Shown one piece after another: positions 9,495-21,347 of a DNA stretch of 36,086 bases (its first letter is position 1; each line of letters begins with the position of its first letter). The notes below the pieces were generated by a model, which saw only the letters and a program-made list of their open reading frames with translations, searched no databases and was not told the origin of the DNA. Position numbers and translations under genes: made by a program. The stretch lies in contig JADGHG010000006.1 in NCBI GenBank assembly GCA_019689585.1, forward strand, positions 1 through 36,086, written 5' to 3'. Origin of the DNA: Clostridia bacterium. GTDB taxonomy: Bacteria > Bacillota > Sulfobacillia > RBS10-35 > JADGHG01.

Positions 9495-10774
9495 CAGCGC
9501 AGGAACCCCTGGTACTGGCGCATGAGGAGCTGCGACTCGATCTGCATCATCGTCTCGAGCGAGACGCCGACGACGATGAGGAGCGCCGTACCGCCGAAGT
9601 AGATGTTCGGGATGCTGGTGATGCCCGGCACGACGGCGGGCAGCACGGAGACGAGGCCGAGGAAGACGGCGCCGACGACCGTCACGCGGACGAGCACGCG
9701 CTCGAGGTACTCGGTCGTCGGCCGGCCCGGCCGGATGCCGGGGATGAAGCCGCCGTACTTGCGGATGTTCTCGCTCACGTCCTGCGGGTTGAAGACGATC
9801 GCGGTGTAGAAGAACGTGAAGGCGACGATCAGCCAGAAGTAGACGAACTCGTACCAGAAGCCGCCGAAGCGGAAGAAGTTCATGAGCGTCTGGACCCAGT
9901 GCCAGGTGAAGAACGAGCCGAACGTCTGCGGGAGCGCGAGGAGGCTAGCTGCGAAGATCACCGGGATCACGCCAGCCGTGTTGACGCGGATCGGGATGTG
10001 CGTCGCGCGGCCGCCGTACACGCGGCGGCCGACGACGCGCTTCGCGTACTGGACGGGGATGCGCCGCTGGCCCTGCTGCACGACGATGACGCCGGCGATG
10101 ACGGCGAGGCCCACGATCACGAGGATGACGAGGCTCACGACGCTCACGACCCCGCCCGTCAGGTACTCGACGAGCGTCCCCGCGCCCGAGGGGAGCCGCG
10201 AGACGATGCCGGCGAAGACGAGGAGGCTGATGCCGTTCCCGATGCCGTGCTCGGTGATCTGCTCGCCGACCCACATGAGGAAGGTCGTGCCGGCCGTGAG
10301 CGCCACGACGATCACGATGTCCGAGAGAAGCCCCGGTCGCAGGACCGCGCCCGGCCGCGAGCGCTCGATGAGGAAGATCGTCCCCACGGCCTGCAGGGCC
10401 CCGAGGACGACCGTGAGGTAGCGCGTCCACTCGGTGATGCGCCGCCGGCCTTCCTCGCCCTCCTTCGCCCACTGCTCGACGCGCGGGATGGCGATCGTCA
10501 TGAGCTGCATGATGATCGAGGCGTTGATGTAGGGCATGATGCTCATCGCGAAGATGCTGAAGTAGCGGAGCGCGCCCCCCGAGAAGATGTCGAGCAGCCC
10601 GAAGATCGTCCCGCTCCGGATGAGGTCGGAGATGACGTGCGGGTCGAGGCCCGGGACCGGGATGTGCACGCCGATGCGGTAGACGAGGAACATCCCGAGC
10701 GTGAAGAGGATCCGCCGGCGCAGGTCGGCGAGCTTGAAGGCGTGGCCGACAGCGGCGAGCATCGCGGTCGCCAC
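9494..10774 (-). CDS. secY: Preprotein translocase subunit SecY
   Basis: RRRILFTLGMFLVYRIGVHIPVPGLDP; multiple TM segments; SENIRKYGGFIPGIRPGRPTTEYLERVL. GTG start overlaps rplO stop. Confidence 0.97.
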   Translation of the reverse strand: MATAMLAAVGHAFKLADLRRRILFTLGMFLVYRIGVHIPVPGLDPHVISDLIRSGTIFGLLDIFSGGALRYFSIFAMSIMPYINASIIMQLMTIAIPRVEQWAKEGEEGRRRITEWTRYLTVVLGALQAVGTIFLIERSRPGAVLRPGLLSDIVIVVALTAGTTFLMWVGEQITEHGIGNGISLLVFAGIVSRLPSGAGTLVEYLTGGVVSVVSLVILVIVGLAVIAGVIVVQQGQRRIPVQYAKRVVGRRVYGGRATHIPIRVNTAGVIPVIFAASLLALPQTFGSFFTWHWVQTLMNFFRFGGFWYEFVYFWLIVAFTFFYTAIVFNPQDVSENIRKYGGFIPGIRPGRPTTEYLERVLVRVTVVGAVFLGLVSVLPAVVPGITSIPNIYFGGTALLIVVGVSLETMMQIESQLLMRQYQGFLR

Positions 10775-11220
10775 TACAGCACCTCGACCTCGCCGCCCGC
10801 CTGCCGGATCTTCTCCTCGGCCGACTTCGAGAAGCGGTGCGCCTCGACCGTGAGGCGCCGCGCGAGCTCCCCCTCGCCCAACACCTTCACGCCGTCCCAG
10901 AGGCGCGTCACGAGGCCGGCCCGGCGCAGCGCCTCCGGGTCGACGCGCGCGCCGTCCTCGAAGCAGTTGAGGTCCTTGACGTTGACGGTCGCGAAGCGCA
11001 GCGCGAAGCGCTTGCGGTTGAAGCCGCGCATGGGCACCCGCCCGACGAGCGGCGTCTGGCCGCCCTCGAAGGCCGGGCCCTTCGCGCCGCCCGAGCGCGC
11101 CTTCTGGCCCTTCGTGCCGCGGCCCGCAGTCTTGCCGTGGCCCGAGCCGACGCCGCGGCCGACGCGCTTCCGGCGCTTTTGGCGCAGTCCTTCCGTCAGA
11201 TCGGCGAGCCGCTCCGCCAT
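10774..11220 (-). CDS. rplO: 50S ribosomal protein L15
   Basis: [59 protein letters not shown] at 11220 overlaps rpsE stop (ATGA). Confidence 0.96.
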   Translation of the reverse strand: MAERLADLTEGLRQKRRKRVGRGVGSGHGKTAGRGTKGQKARSGGAKGPAFEGGQTPLVGRVPMRGFNRKRFALRFATVNVKDLNCFEDGARVDPEALRRAGLVTRLWDGVKVLGEGELARRLTVEAHRFSKSAEEKIRQAGGEVEVL

Positions 11221-11729
11221 CAGCCCGTCAGCTCCTCGAGGGGCCGGCCGCGCAGCCGCGCCACGTCCTCCGGCCGCTTGAGCCGGGCGAGCGCTTCGTG
11301 GGCCGCCCACACGACGTTGATCTGGTTCGAGGTGCCGAGCGACTTCGACAGCACGTCGCGGATGCCGGCCAGCTCGACGACGGCGCGCACAGCGCCCCCT
11401 GCGATCACGCCCGTGCCCGGGGCCGCCGGCTTCAGGAGGACGCGCGCCGCCCCGTAGCGCACCTCCACCTGGTGCGGGATCGTCGTGCCGTCGAGCGGCA
11501 CCTCGATCAGGTTCTTCTTCGCCTCGGCGATGCCTTTGCGGATCGCGTCGGGGATCTCCTGGGCCTTGCCGAGCCCGGCCCCGACGTGACCGCGCCGGTC
11601 GCCGACGACGACAAGCGCCGTGAAGCTGAAGCGCCGGCCGCCCTGGTACACCTTGGCCACCCGGTTGATGGCGACGACCTTCTCCTCGAGCTCCCCGAGC
11701 TCGTCCGGGTTCACGCGGTCCCTGGGCAC
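11220..11729 (-). CDS. rpsE: 30S ribosomal protein S5
   Basis: [53 protein letters not shown]. Confidence 0.97.
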   Translation of the reverse strand: MPRDRVNPDELGELEEKVVAINRVAKVYQGGRRFSFTALVVVGDRRGHVGAGLGKAQEIPDAIRKGIAEAKKNLIEVPLDGTTIPHQVEVRYGAARVLLKPAAPGTGVIAGGAVRAVVELAGIRDVLSKSLGTSNQINVVWAAHEALARLKRPEDVARLRGRPLEELTG

Positions 11730-11745
11730 GGTCCCACTCCCCTCC

Positions 11746-12108
11746 TCAGAACTCGAGCCCCGCCTGGCGCGCGGCGTCGGCGAGCGCCTTCACGCGGCCG
11801 TGGTAGAGGTAGCCGCCGCGGTCGAACACGACCTTCCGGATCCCGGCCGCGAGGGCGCGCCTGGCCACGAGCTCGCCGACGGCGCGCGCCCCCTCCTGGG
11901 TCGAGCCCTTCGCGCGCCCCCGGAGCTCCGGCTCCAAAGACGACGCCGCGGCCAGCGTGTGGCCCCGCTCGTCGTCGATCACCTGCGCGTAGATGTGCCG
12001 CTCCGAGCGGAACACCGAGAGCCTCGGCCGCTCGGCCGTGCCGAACACGCGCCGCCGCACGCGGCGGTGGCGCCGCATCCGCCCCTCGGCCCGGGTCCGC
12101 GTCGTCAT
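11746..12108 (-). CDS. rplR: 50S ribosomal protein L18
   Basis: [63 protein letters not shown]. Confidence 0.96.
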   Translation of the reverse strand: MTTRTRAEGRMRRHRRVRRRVFGTAERPRLSVFRSERHIYAQVIDDERGHTLAAASSLEPELRGRAKGSTQEGARAVGELVARRALAAGIRKVVFDRGGYLYHGRVKALADAARQAGLEF

Positions 12109-12124
12109 CGGCCTTCCACCGTCC

Positions 12125-12661
12125 TCACTTGCCCGTCTTGCCCACCTTGCGCCGCACGCGCTCGCCCTGGTAGCGGATGCCCTTGCCGAGGTAGGGCTCG
12201 GGCTTGCGCACGCTGCGGATGCGCGCCGCCAGCTGGCCGACGGCCTCCTTGTCGGCGCCCTTCACGACGACCGTGTTCGGGGACGGCACCTCGACCGTCA
12301 CGCCGGGCGGCGGCTCGATCTCGACCGGGTGGGAGTACCCGACGACGAGCACGAGCTTCGCGCCCGAGAGCTGGGCCCGGTAGCCCGTGCCGACGATCTC
12401 GAGCGTCTTCTCGAAGCCGGCCGTGACGCCGGTCACCATGTTGGCGATGAGCGTGCGCACGAGGCCGTGCAGCGCCCGGTTGCGCCGCTCGTCGTCGGGG
12501 CGTGTCACGCGCAGGAGGCCGTCCTCGCGCACGACCTCGATCGGCTCGGGCACCTCGCGCGCGAGCTCGCCCCGCGGGCCGCGCACGCGCACGCGCCGGC
12601 CCTCGATCTCGACCGTCACGCCCTCGGGGATGGGGATCGGGCGCCTGCCTACCCGCGACAC
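12125..12661 (-). CDS. rplF: 50S ribosomal protein L6
   Basis: [80 protein letters not shown]. Confidence 0.97.
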   Translation of the reverse strand: MSRVGRRPIPIPEGVTVEIEGRRVRVRGPRGELAREVPEPIEVVREDGLLRVTRPDDERRNRALHGLVRTLIANMVTGVTAGFEKTLEIVGTGYRAQLSGAKLVLVVGYSHPVEIEPPPGVTVEVPSPNTVVVKGADKEAVGQLAARIRSVRKPEPYLGKGIRYQGERVRRKVGKTGK

Positions 12662-12724
12662 GCTACCGCCTCCTCTCCGGCGCCCGGCCGGGCCGCCCCT
12701 GCGGGCCCCGGGCGCCCTGCGCGC

Positions 12725-13120
12725 TCACCAGATGTAGCACAATACCTCGCCGCCGACACCCTCGCGCCGGGCCTGGCGGTCGGTCATGATGCCGCGCGAG
12801 GTCGAGAGCACGGCCACGCCCAGCCCGCCGAGGACGCGCGGGATCTCGCCCTTCTTCGCGTACACCCGGAGGCCCGGCTTCGAGATGCGCCGCAGGCCCG
12901 AGATCACCCGGTCCTTGTCGCTGTACCGAAGGCGGATGCGGATCGTGCCCTGCTTGGAGTCGGGGATCCACTGGTACGACTCGATGAACCCCTCCTCCTT
13001 CAGGATCTGCGCGATCGCCCGCTTGACCTTCGACCCCGGGATGTCGACCGTCGTCCGCCGCACCGTGTTGGCGTTGCGGATGCGGGTCAACATGTCGGCG
13101 ATCGGATCCGTCATGCTCAT
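12725..13120 (-). CDS. rpsH: 30S ribosomal protein S8
   Basis: [70 protein letters not shown]. Confidence 0.97.
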   Translation of the reverse strand: MSMTDPIADMLTRIRNANTVRRTTVDIPGSKVKRAIAQILKEEGFIESYQWIPDSKQGTIRIRLRYSDKDRVISGLRRISKPGLRVYAKKGEIPRVLGGLGVAVLSTSRGIMTDRQARREGVGGEVLCYIW

Positions 13121-13154
13121 GCGCGTCCCCCCTCCCTCGCGGACGTCCGTCCCC

Positions 13155-13340
13155 TCACCAGCTGGCCTTCTTCACGCCGGGCAAGAGGCCTTGGTGCGCC
13201 AGCGTCCGGAAGCAGTGCCGGCAGAGGCCGAACCGGCGCATGTACGCGCGCGGCCGGCCGCAGCGGCGGCAGCGGTTGCGCTGGCGCACCCGGAAGCGCG
13301 GGGTGCGGAGGGCCTTCTGCTTCTGGGATTCCGCCGCCAT
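13155..13340 (-). CDS. rpsN: 30S ribosomal protein S14, type Z (zinc-binding)
   Basis: 61 aa with [38 protein letters not shown]. Confidence 0.96.
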   Translation of the reverse strand: MAAESQKQKALRTPRFRVRQRNRCRRCGRPRAYMRRFGLCRHCFRTLAHQGLLPGVKKASW

Positions 13341-13352
13341 GCGATCGCCTCC

Positions 13353-13916
13353 TTACGCGCTGCGACGGCCCTCGCCGACCTCGGCGAAGGGCGCGCCGAG
13401 AAGGCGCAAGAGCTCGCGCGCCTCCTCGTCCGTGCGGGCCGTCGTCACGATCGTCACGTCCATGCCCCGGATCTTCTCGACCCGGTCGTAGTCGACCTCG
13501 GGGAAGATGAGCTGCTCGCGCAGCCCGAGGCTGTAGTTGCCGCGCCCGTCGAAGCTGTCGGGGTCGAGGCCGCGGAAGTCGCGCACGCGCGGAAGCGCCA
13601 CGAAGAAGAGCTTCTCGAGGAAGTCCCACATCCTCTGGCGCCTAAGCGTCACCTTGACCCCGATCGCCATGCCCGTGCGCACCTTGAAGGCGGCGATCGA
13701 CTTCTTGGCGCGGGTCACGACCGGCCGCTGGCCCGTGATGTCGGCGAGCTCGCGCACCGCGGCGTCGATGAGCCGCGGGTTCTGGATCGCGTCGCCCACG
13801 CCCATGTTGACGACGACCTTCACAAGGCGCGGGACCTCGAGCGGGTTCCGGTACTGGAACCTCCGCATGAGCTCCGGCACGACCCGCGTGCGGTACCTGT
13901 CCTCGAGCTCAGCCAT
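13353..13916 (-). CDS. rplE: 50S ribosomal protein L5
   Basis: [67 protein letters not shown]. Confidence 0.97.
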   Translation of the reverse strand: MAELEDRYRTRVVPELMRRFQYRNPLEVPRLVKVVVNMGVGDAIQNPRLIDAAVRELADITGQRPVVTRAKKSIAAFKVRTGMAIGVKVTLRRQRMWDFLEKLFFVALPRVRDFRGLDPDSFDGRGNYSLGLREQLIFPEVDYDRVEKIRGMDVTIVTTARTDEEARELLRLLGAPFAEVGEGRRSA

Positions 13917-13928
13917 CCCGCCGCCTCC

Positions 13929-14291
13929 TCACAGCGCTTCCCCGCAGCGCCGGCAGCGCCGCACCCGCGTGCCGTCCTCGAGGACGGCCGTGCCGACGCG
14001 CGTCGGCTCGTGGCAGTTGCGGCAGACGACCATGACGTTCGAGCGGTCGATCGGCGCCTCTTTCTCGACGATGCCGCCCTGCAGGACCTTGGGCGGGTTC
14101 GGCCGCGTGTGGCGCCGCACGACGTTCACGCCCTCGACCACGACCCGGCCGGTGCGCGGCTCGACGCGCAGGACGCGCCCCCGCTTGCCGCGGTCCTTAC
14201 CCGAGATGACGACGACCGTGTCGCCCTTGCGGACGGAGAGCGGCTTCGCCTTCGGCCGCGGCCGGCTGGGACCGATCCGTCTGAGCGCCAT
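13929..14291 (-). CDS. rplX: 50S ribosomal protein L24 with C-terminal CxxC/CxxC
   Basis: [38 protein letters not shown]-terminus [31 protein letters not shown]. Confidence 0.96.
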   Translation of the reverse strand: MALRRIGPSRPRPKAKPLSVRKGDTVVVISGKDRGKRGRVLRVEPRTGRVVVEGVNVVRRHTRPNPPKVLQGGIVEKEAPIDRSNVMVVCRNCHEPTRVGTAVLEDGTRVRRCRRCGEAL

Positions 14292-14309
14292 CGCCCGACC
14301 CGCCTCCCC

Positions 14310-14678
14310 TCACAGGACCTCGGGCGCGAGGGAGACGATGCGCGCGAATTCCTTCTCGCGCAGCTCCCGCGCGATCGGCCCGAAGATGCGCGTGCCCCGC
14401 GGCTCCTTGTCGTCGCGCAGGATCACGCCCGCGTTCTCGTCGAAACGGATGCGCGAGCCGTCGGGCCGGCGCAGCCCCTGGCGCGAACGGACGATGACGG
14501 CGCGCACGACCTCGCCCTTCTTGACCATCCCGCCCGGCTGGGCCTCCTTGACCGACGCCACGACGACGTCGCCGATGTTCGCGTACCGCCGGTTCGAGCC
14601 GCCGAGCACGCGGATGACCATGAGCTCCTTGGCGCCGGTGTTGTCGGCCACGGTGAGCCGCGTCTGCATCTGGATCAC
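14310..14678 (-). CDS. rplN: 50S ribosomal protein L14
   Basis: [72 protein letters not shown]. Confidence 0.98.
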   Translation of the reverse strand: MIQMQTRLTVADNTGAKELMVIRVLGGSNRRYANIGDVVVASVKEAQPGGMVKKGEVVRAVIVRSRQGLRRPDGSRIRFDENAGVILRDDKEPRGTRIFGPIARELREKEFARIVSLAPEVL

Positions 14679-14690
14679 CGGAGGCCCCCC

Positions 14691-14960
14691 TCACTCGGCC
14701 CGCGCGAGGATCTCGGCCACGCGCCAGCGCTTCTCCTTCGAGAGCGGCCGGGTCTCGACGATGCGGACGCGGTCGCCGACGCGACAGGCGTTCGCCTCGT
14801 CGTGGGCCTTGTAGCGCTTCGTCCGGCGCACGCGGCGGCCGTAGAGCGGGTGCGCGACGCGGCGCTCCACGGCCACGACGACCGTCTTCTCCATGCGGTC
14901 GCTCACGACTGTCCCCACGAGCTCCTTGCGCTTACCGCGCCCCGCGCCTTGCGCCGCCAC
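14691..14960 (-). CDS. rpsQ: 30S ribosomal protein S17
   Basis: [44 protein letters not shown]. Start set at GTG 14960, about 9 nt after AAGGAGG; the upstream GTG at 14969 sits inside/next to the SD. Confidence 0.93.
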   Translation of the reverse strand: MAAQGAGRGKRKELVGTVVSDRMEKTVVVAVERRVAHPLYGRRVRRTKRYKAHDEANACRVGDRVRIVETRPLSKEKRWRVAEILARAE

Positions 14961-15267
14961 GCCGCCCACCTCCTTCGCTGCGACCGCCCGACCCTACGCC
15001 CCTCGCCCGCCTCCGCGCCCCTCGTTCGCCCGCGGCCGTCCCAGGCCCGGGCGGGGCGGGCTCGCCGCCCTGGGCCCGCTCGAGCTCGCGCAGCCTCTGG
15101 ATCGTGAGCACGCGGGCCACGTCGCGGCGCACCTCGCGAAGGCGCATCGGGTTGTCCAGCTGGCCCGTCGCCTTCTGGAACCTCAGGTTGAAGAGCTCCT
15201 GCTTCAGATCGCGCACGCGGCGCGCGAGCTCCTCGTCGGTGAGCTCCGCCACCTCACGCGCCTTCAT
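14932..15267 (-). CDS. rpmC: 50S ribosomal protein L29 with ~45-aa low-complexity basic C-terminal extension
   Basis: [63 protein letters not shown] then [45 protein letters not shown]; stop lies inside rpsQ. Start at 15267 (ATG) or 15279. Confidence 0.93.
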   Translation of the reverse strand: MKAREVAELTDEELARRVRDLKQELFNLRFQKATGQLDNPMRLREVRRDVARVLTIQRLRELERAQGGEPAPPGPGTAAGERGARRRARGVGSGGRSEGGGRRGGARRGAR

Positions 15268-15688
15268 GCGCCTCACCACCCGACTCGCGCTTGACGAAGC
15301 GGGTCTTGACGGGCAGCTTGTGGCTCGCGAGCCGCATGGCCTCGCGGGCGACGTCCTCGGGCACGCCCGAGAGCTCGAACAGCACCCGCCCCGGCTTCAC
15401 GACCGCCACCCAGTGGTCGGGCGAGCCCTTGCCGCTGCCCATGCGCGTCTCGGCCGGCTTCTTCGTCACCGGCTTGTCGGGGAAGATCTTGATCCAGACC
15501 TTGCCCCCGCGGCGGATGTGGCGCGTGAGGGCGACGCGCGCCGCCTCGATCTGGCGGTCGGTGATCCACTCTGGCTCGAGGGCGACGAGCCCGTACTCGC
15601 CGTACGCGAGCTGCGAGCCGCGGTAGGCGACGCCGCGCCGCCGCCCGCGGTGGTGCTTCCGCCACTTGGTGCGCTTGGGCATCAGCAT
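15254..15688 (-). CDS. rplP: 50S ribosomal protein L16
   Basis: [99 protein letters not shown]. Confidence 0.98.
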   Translation of the reverse strand: MLMPKRTKWRKHHRGRRRGVAYRGSQLAYGEYGLVALEPEWITDRQIEAARVALTRHIRRGGKVWIKIFPDKPVTKKPAETRMGSGKGSPDHWVAVVKPGRVLFELSGVPEDVAREAMRLASHKLPVKTRFVKRESGGEAHEGA

Positions 15689-15691
15689 GGC

Positions 15692-16423
15692 CTACGCCCC
15701 CTCCTCCACCGCGGCCGGCTGCGCCTCGAGGGCGGCCGCCTCCTCGCGCTGGGCGGCCTCGACCGCCTCGGGCTCGCCGGCTTCCTCGCCGGCCCGCCGC
15801 GTCGGCACGTCGCCCCGGTAGATCCAGACCTTGACGCCGATGCGGCCGTACGTCGTCGAGGCCTCGGCGAAGCCGTAGTCGATGTCGGCCCGGAGCGTGT
15901 GGAGCGGGACCGAGCCTTCGGCCGTCCACTCGGTCCGGCTCATCTCGGCGCCCCCCAGCCGGCCCGAGACCATGATCTTGACGCCCTTCGCGCGGCTGCG
16001 CATGCACCTTTGCGCCGCCTGCTTCATCGCGCGCCGGAAGGCGACGCGCCGCTCGAGCTGCAGGGCCACTCCCTCGGCGACGAGCTGCGCGTCGAGCTCG
16101 GGGTTCTTGATCTCGGCGATGTCGACGTGGACCTGCTTGCCCGTCATCTCGGACAGCTGGCGCTGCAGGTTCTCGACTTCCGCCCCGCCGCGGCCGATGA
16201 CCATGCCGGGCTTGGCCGTGTGGATCGTCACCTTGACCCGGTTCAGGTAGCGCTCGATCTCGACCTGGGACACGCCCGCGTCCTTGAAGTGGCTCTTCAC
16301 GTAGGACCGGATGGCGAGGTCCTCCTGGAGGAGGTCGGCGTAGCCGCGCCGTGCGAACCAGCGGGCGTCCCAGTCCCGGATGATCCCGATGCGAAGGCCC
16401 TTCGGGTGAATCTTCTGGCCCAT
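15692..16423 (-). CDS. rpsC: 30S ribosomal protein S3 with acidic C-terminal tail
   Basis: [47 protein letters not shown]; tail [31 protein letters not shown]. Confidence 0.97.
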   Translation of the reverse strand: MGQKIHPKGLRIGIIRDWDARWFARRGYADLLQEDLAIRSYVKSHFKDAGVSQVEIERYLNRVKVTIHTAKPGMVIGRGGAEVENLQRQLSEMTGKQVHVDIAEIKNPELDAQLVAEGVALQLERRVAFRRAMKQAAQRCMRSRAKGVKIMVSGRLGGAEMSRTEWTAEGSVPLHTLRADIDYGFAEASTTYGRIGVKVWIYRGDVPTRRAGEEAGEPEAVEAAQREEAAALEAQPAAVEEGA

Positions 16424-16424
16424 G

Positions 16425-17087
16425 CTAGCCCCCCTTCCTCCCGGCGCGACCTCGGCCGCTCCGGCCCCGGCCGTCCCCGCCGGCCGGCCCGGCCGCCTCG
16501 GGGCTCGCCCCGCCCGACTGGCCGCGGCCGCGGCCGCGGGCGGGCTTCGCCTCGCCGCCTCTCGTCTGCTCCGCCTTCGCGCCTGCCCCCGCCGGCTTCG
16601 GCTTCGGCTCGGCCCTCCTGCGGCGGCGCTCCGGCGCAGCCGGCGCCTCGGGCGCCGCCTCCGCCTTCGTGCCTGCCCCCGCCGGCTGGGCCGGCCGGGC
16701 GGGGACCGCCTCCTCCGGCGACTCGCGCAGGACGACCGTCACGTGCGCCATGCGCCGCCGGACGCGGAACGCCTGGCCGCGCATGTGGGGCTGGATGCGC
16801 TTCAGCATCGGCCCGCCGTCCGCGAACGCGCGCGCGACGAAAAGCCGCCCCTCGTCGAGCTTCAGGTTGTGGACGGCGTTCGCGCGCGCCGCCCGGACGA
16901 GCTTGGCCACGACGCGCGCCGCCCGCCGGGGCACGTACTGGAGGATGGCCTCGGCCTCGGCCACGGGCTTCCCCCGGACGAGGTCGAGCACGGCCCGCAC
17001 CTTCGTCGGCGACATCCGCACGAAGCGGGCCTGGGCCCGCGCCTCGGCGACCGGCGTCTCCTCCACGTCCTCTCCCCCCGCCGTCAC
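16425..17087 (-). CDS. rplV: 50S ribosomal protein L22 with ~100-aa low-complexity C-terminal extension
   Basis: [58 protein letters not shown], then Pro/Ala/Arg/Gly-rich tail. Confidence 0.95.
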   Translation of the reverse strand: MTAGGEDVEETPVAEARAQARFVRMSPTKVRAVLDLVRGKPVAEAEAILQYVPRRAARVVAKLVRAARANAVHNLKLDEGRLFVARAFADGGPMLKRIQPHMRGQAFRVRRRMAHVTVVLRESPEEAVPARPAQPAGAGTKAEAAPEAPAAPERRRRRAEPKPKPAGAGAKAEQTRGGEAKPARGRGRGQSGGASPEAAGPAGGDGRGRSGRGRAGRKGG

Positions 17088-17371
17088 TTGAGCGCCGTCG
17101 ACCGCTCGGTGTGGTGGCCGTGGCCCCGGAAGGTCCTCGTCGGCACGAACTCGCCCAGCCGGTGCCCGACCATGTCCTCGGTGATGAAGATCGGCACGTG
17201 CTTGCGGCCGTCGTGGACGGCGATCGTGTGGCCGACCATGTCGGGGACGATCGTCGAGGCGCGCGCCCAGGTGCGGATCACGCGCCGTTCGCCCCCCGCC
17301 CGGTTCATGGCCTGGACCTTGGCGAGCAGCTTCGCGTCGACGTACGGCCCCTTCTTCAGGCTGCGCGACAC
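17084..17371 (-). CDS. rpsS: 30S ribosomal protein S19
   Basis: [85 protein letters not shown]. Confidence 0.98.
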   Translation of the reverse strand: MSRSLKKGPYVDAKLLAKVQAMNRAGGERRVIRTWARASTIVPDMVGHTIAVHDGRKHVPIFITEDMVGHRLGEFVPTRTFRGHGHHTERSTALK

Positions 17372-17396
17372 CGTTCGTCCCCTCCCGTCCCGGACG

Positions 17397-18226
<830 letters not shown>

Positions 18227-18227
<1 letters not shown>

Positions 18228-18514
18228 CAGACCAACCCCTCGAAGAACTCGATCTTCGAGCCGGGCGCGAGCTTCACGACCGCCTTCTTCTGGTCGGGCG
18301 TGCGCCCCTCGTAGCGGCCCATGCGGCGCCGCTTGCCGTGCGTGCGCAAGGTGTTGACCGACACGACCTTGACCTTGAAAGCCTCTTCGACGGCCCGCTT
18401 GATGTCGGTCTTCGTCGCGTCGGGCCGGACGATGAACGTGTATCGCCCGCGGGCGATCCCGTCCATGCTCTCTTCGGAGATGACCGGCCGGATGATCACG
18501 TCGTGCGCCGTCAC
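18227..18514 (-). CDS. rplW: 50S ribosomal protein L23
   Basis: GTG at 18514: [82 protein letters not shown]. Confidence 0.96.
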
Positions 18515-19146
18515 CGGGCGAGCACCCCCTCGATCTCGGCGATGGCGTCCTCCGCGATCGCGAGGTCGGAGGCGCGCAGGACGGCGTACGGGTGGAGGTC
18601 CCGGGCCGGCAGCACGTCGACCTCCGGCAGGTTGCGCGCCGAGAGGTAGACGTTCGGGTCGGGGCCGGCCGTCACGAGGAGGAGCCGCCTCCCCTGGCGC
18701 GGCAGCTTGGCGACGAGCTCGGCGATCCGGCGCGTGCGCGGCCGGTCGAGCTCGAGCCCGCGCAGCACGACGACGCCGCCCTCGCCGGCCCGCAAGGACA
18801 GCGCCCCCACGAGCGCCCGCCTCCGCATGCGCCGCGGCAGCCGCAGGCGGTGGTCGCGCGGCACGGGGCCGAAGACGATCCCGCCCTTGCGCCAGTGGGG
18901 CGCGCGGATGCTCCCCTGGCGCGCGCGGCCGGTGTGCTTCTGGCGCCAGGGCTTGCGCCCGCCTCCGCGCACCTCGCCGCGCGTCCTCGTCGCGTGCGTC
19001 CCCTGACGCTGGTTGGCGAGGTAGACGACGACGGCCTGCTTGAGGAGCGGCCGCTCCGCCGGGCGGCCGAAGACGGCCTCGGGCAACTCGACCTCGCCGA
19101 TGCGCTCGCCGTCCGCCGAGTAGAGCGGGGCACGCGGGCCGGGCAT
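18511..19146 (-). CDS. rplD: 50S ribosomal protein L4
   Basis: [64 protein letters not shown] at 19146 overlaps rplC stop. Confidence 0.97.
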   Translation of the reverse strand: MPGPRAPLYSADGERIGEVELPEAVFGRPAERPLLKQAVVVYLANQRQGTHATRTRGEVRGGGRKPWRQKHTGRARQGSIRAPHWRKGGIVFGPVPRDHRLRLPRRMRRRALVGALSLRAGEGGVVVLRGLELDRPRTRRIAELVAKLPRQGRRLLLVTAGPDPNVYLSARNLPEVDVLPARDLHPYAVLRASDLAIAEDAIAEIEGVLAR

Positions 19147-19790
19147 CAACGCTTCCCCCTCGCATGGCGCGGGCTCGCCGCGCGGATGAGGAGCGCCGCC
19201 CCGCGCGGCCCCGGCACGGCGCCGCGGATGAGGAGCAGGTTCCGCTCGGGATCGGTCGCGAAAATCTGCAAATTCTTCACCGTGACGCGCTCCGCCCCCA
19301 TGTGGCCGGGCATCGGCTTGCCCTTGAAGACGCGCGAGGGGAAGGAGGAGCCGCCGAGCGACCCGACGCGCCGGTGGTACTTCGACCCGTGGCTCATCGG
19401 CCCGCGCCCCGCGCCGTGGCGCTTGACGACGCCGGCGAAGCCCTTGCCCCGGCTCCGGCCGGTCACGTCGACGAACTCGCCGGGCTGGAAGATGGCGCAC
19501 GTCACGACCTCGCCCTCGGCCGGCGCCCCTTCGCCCCAGCGGATCTCGCGCAGGAGGCGGTGCGGCTCGACCCCGGCGCGCCGGAAGTGGCCGAGGAGCG
19601 GCCGCGTGAGCCGCCGCGGCCGGGCCGGGCCGAAGCCGAGCTGGACGGCGTCATAGCCGTCGCGGGCCACGGTGCGCCGGGCCACGACGGGGCACGGGCC
19701 GGCCTCGACGACGGTCACGGCCCAGGCCCGGCCGTCCGCGTCGAAGACCTGCGTCATCCCCAGCTTCCGTCCCAGGATGCCCTTGGGCAC
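19146..19790 (-). CDS. rplC: 50S ribosomal protein L3
   Basis: [67 protein letters not shown]. Confidence 0.98.
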   Translation of the reverse strand: MPKGILGRKLGMTQVFDADGRAWAVTVVEAGPCPVVARRTVARDGYDAVQLGFGPARPRRLTRPLLGHFRRAGVEPHRLLREIRWGEGAPAEGEVVTCAIFQPGEFVDVTGRSRGKGFAGVVKRHGAGRGPMSHGSKYHRRVGSLGGSSFPSRVFKGKPMPGHMGAERVTVKNLQIFATDPERNLLLIRGAVPGPRGAALLIRAASPRHARGKR

Positions 19791-19808
19791 TTCGCGCGCC
19801 GCCCTCCG

Positions 19809-20117
19809 TCAGGTCTTGATCTCGATGTCGACGCCGGCCGGCAGGTCGAGCCGGCTCAGGGCGTCGATCGTCTTCTGCGTCGGCTCCAGGATGTCGATGA
19901 GGCGCTTGTGCGTGCGCATCTCGAACTGCTCCCGGATGTCCTTCTCCCCGTTCGGGGCCGTCAGCACCGTGAAGACGCTGCGCTCGGTCGGAAGCGGCAC
20001 CGGACCCGCGACCTTGGCGCCCGTCCGCCTCGCCGTCTCGACGATCTTGAGCGACGACTGGTCGAGCACGCCGTGGTCGAAGGCGCGCAACCGGATGCGG
20101 ATCCGCTGTCCCGCCAC
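19809..20117 (-). CDS. rpsJ: 30S ribosomal protein S10
   Basis: [90 protein letters not shown]. Confidence 0.98.
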   Translation of the reverse strand: MAGQRIRIRLRAFDHGVLDQSSLKIVETARRTGAKVAGPVPLPTERSVFTVLTAPNGEKDIREQFEMRTHKRLIDILEPTQKTIDALSRLDLPAGVDIEIKT

Positions 20118-20130
20118 GTCCCGACCTCCT

Positions 20131-21318
<1,188 letters not shown>

Positions 21319-21347
21319 CTCCCCGCTCCCCCATCCCGTACTACCCT

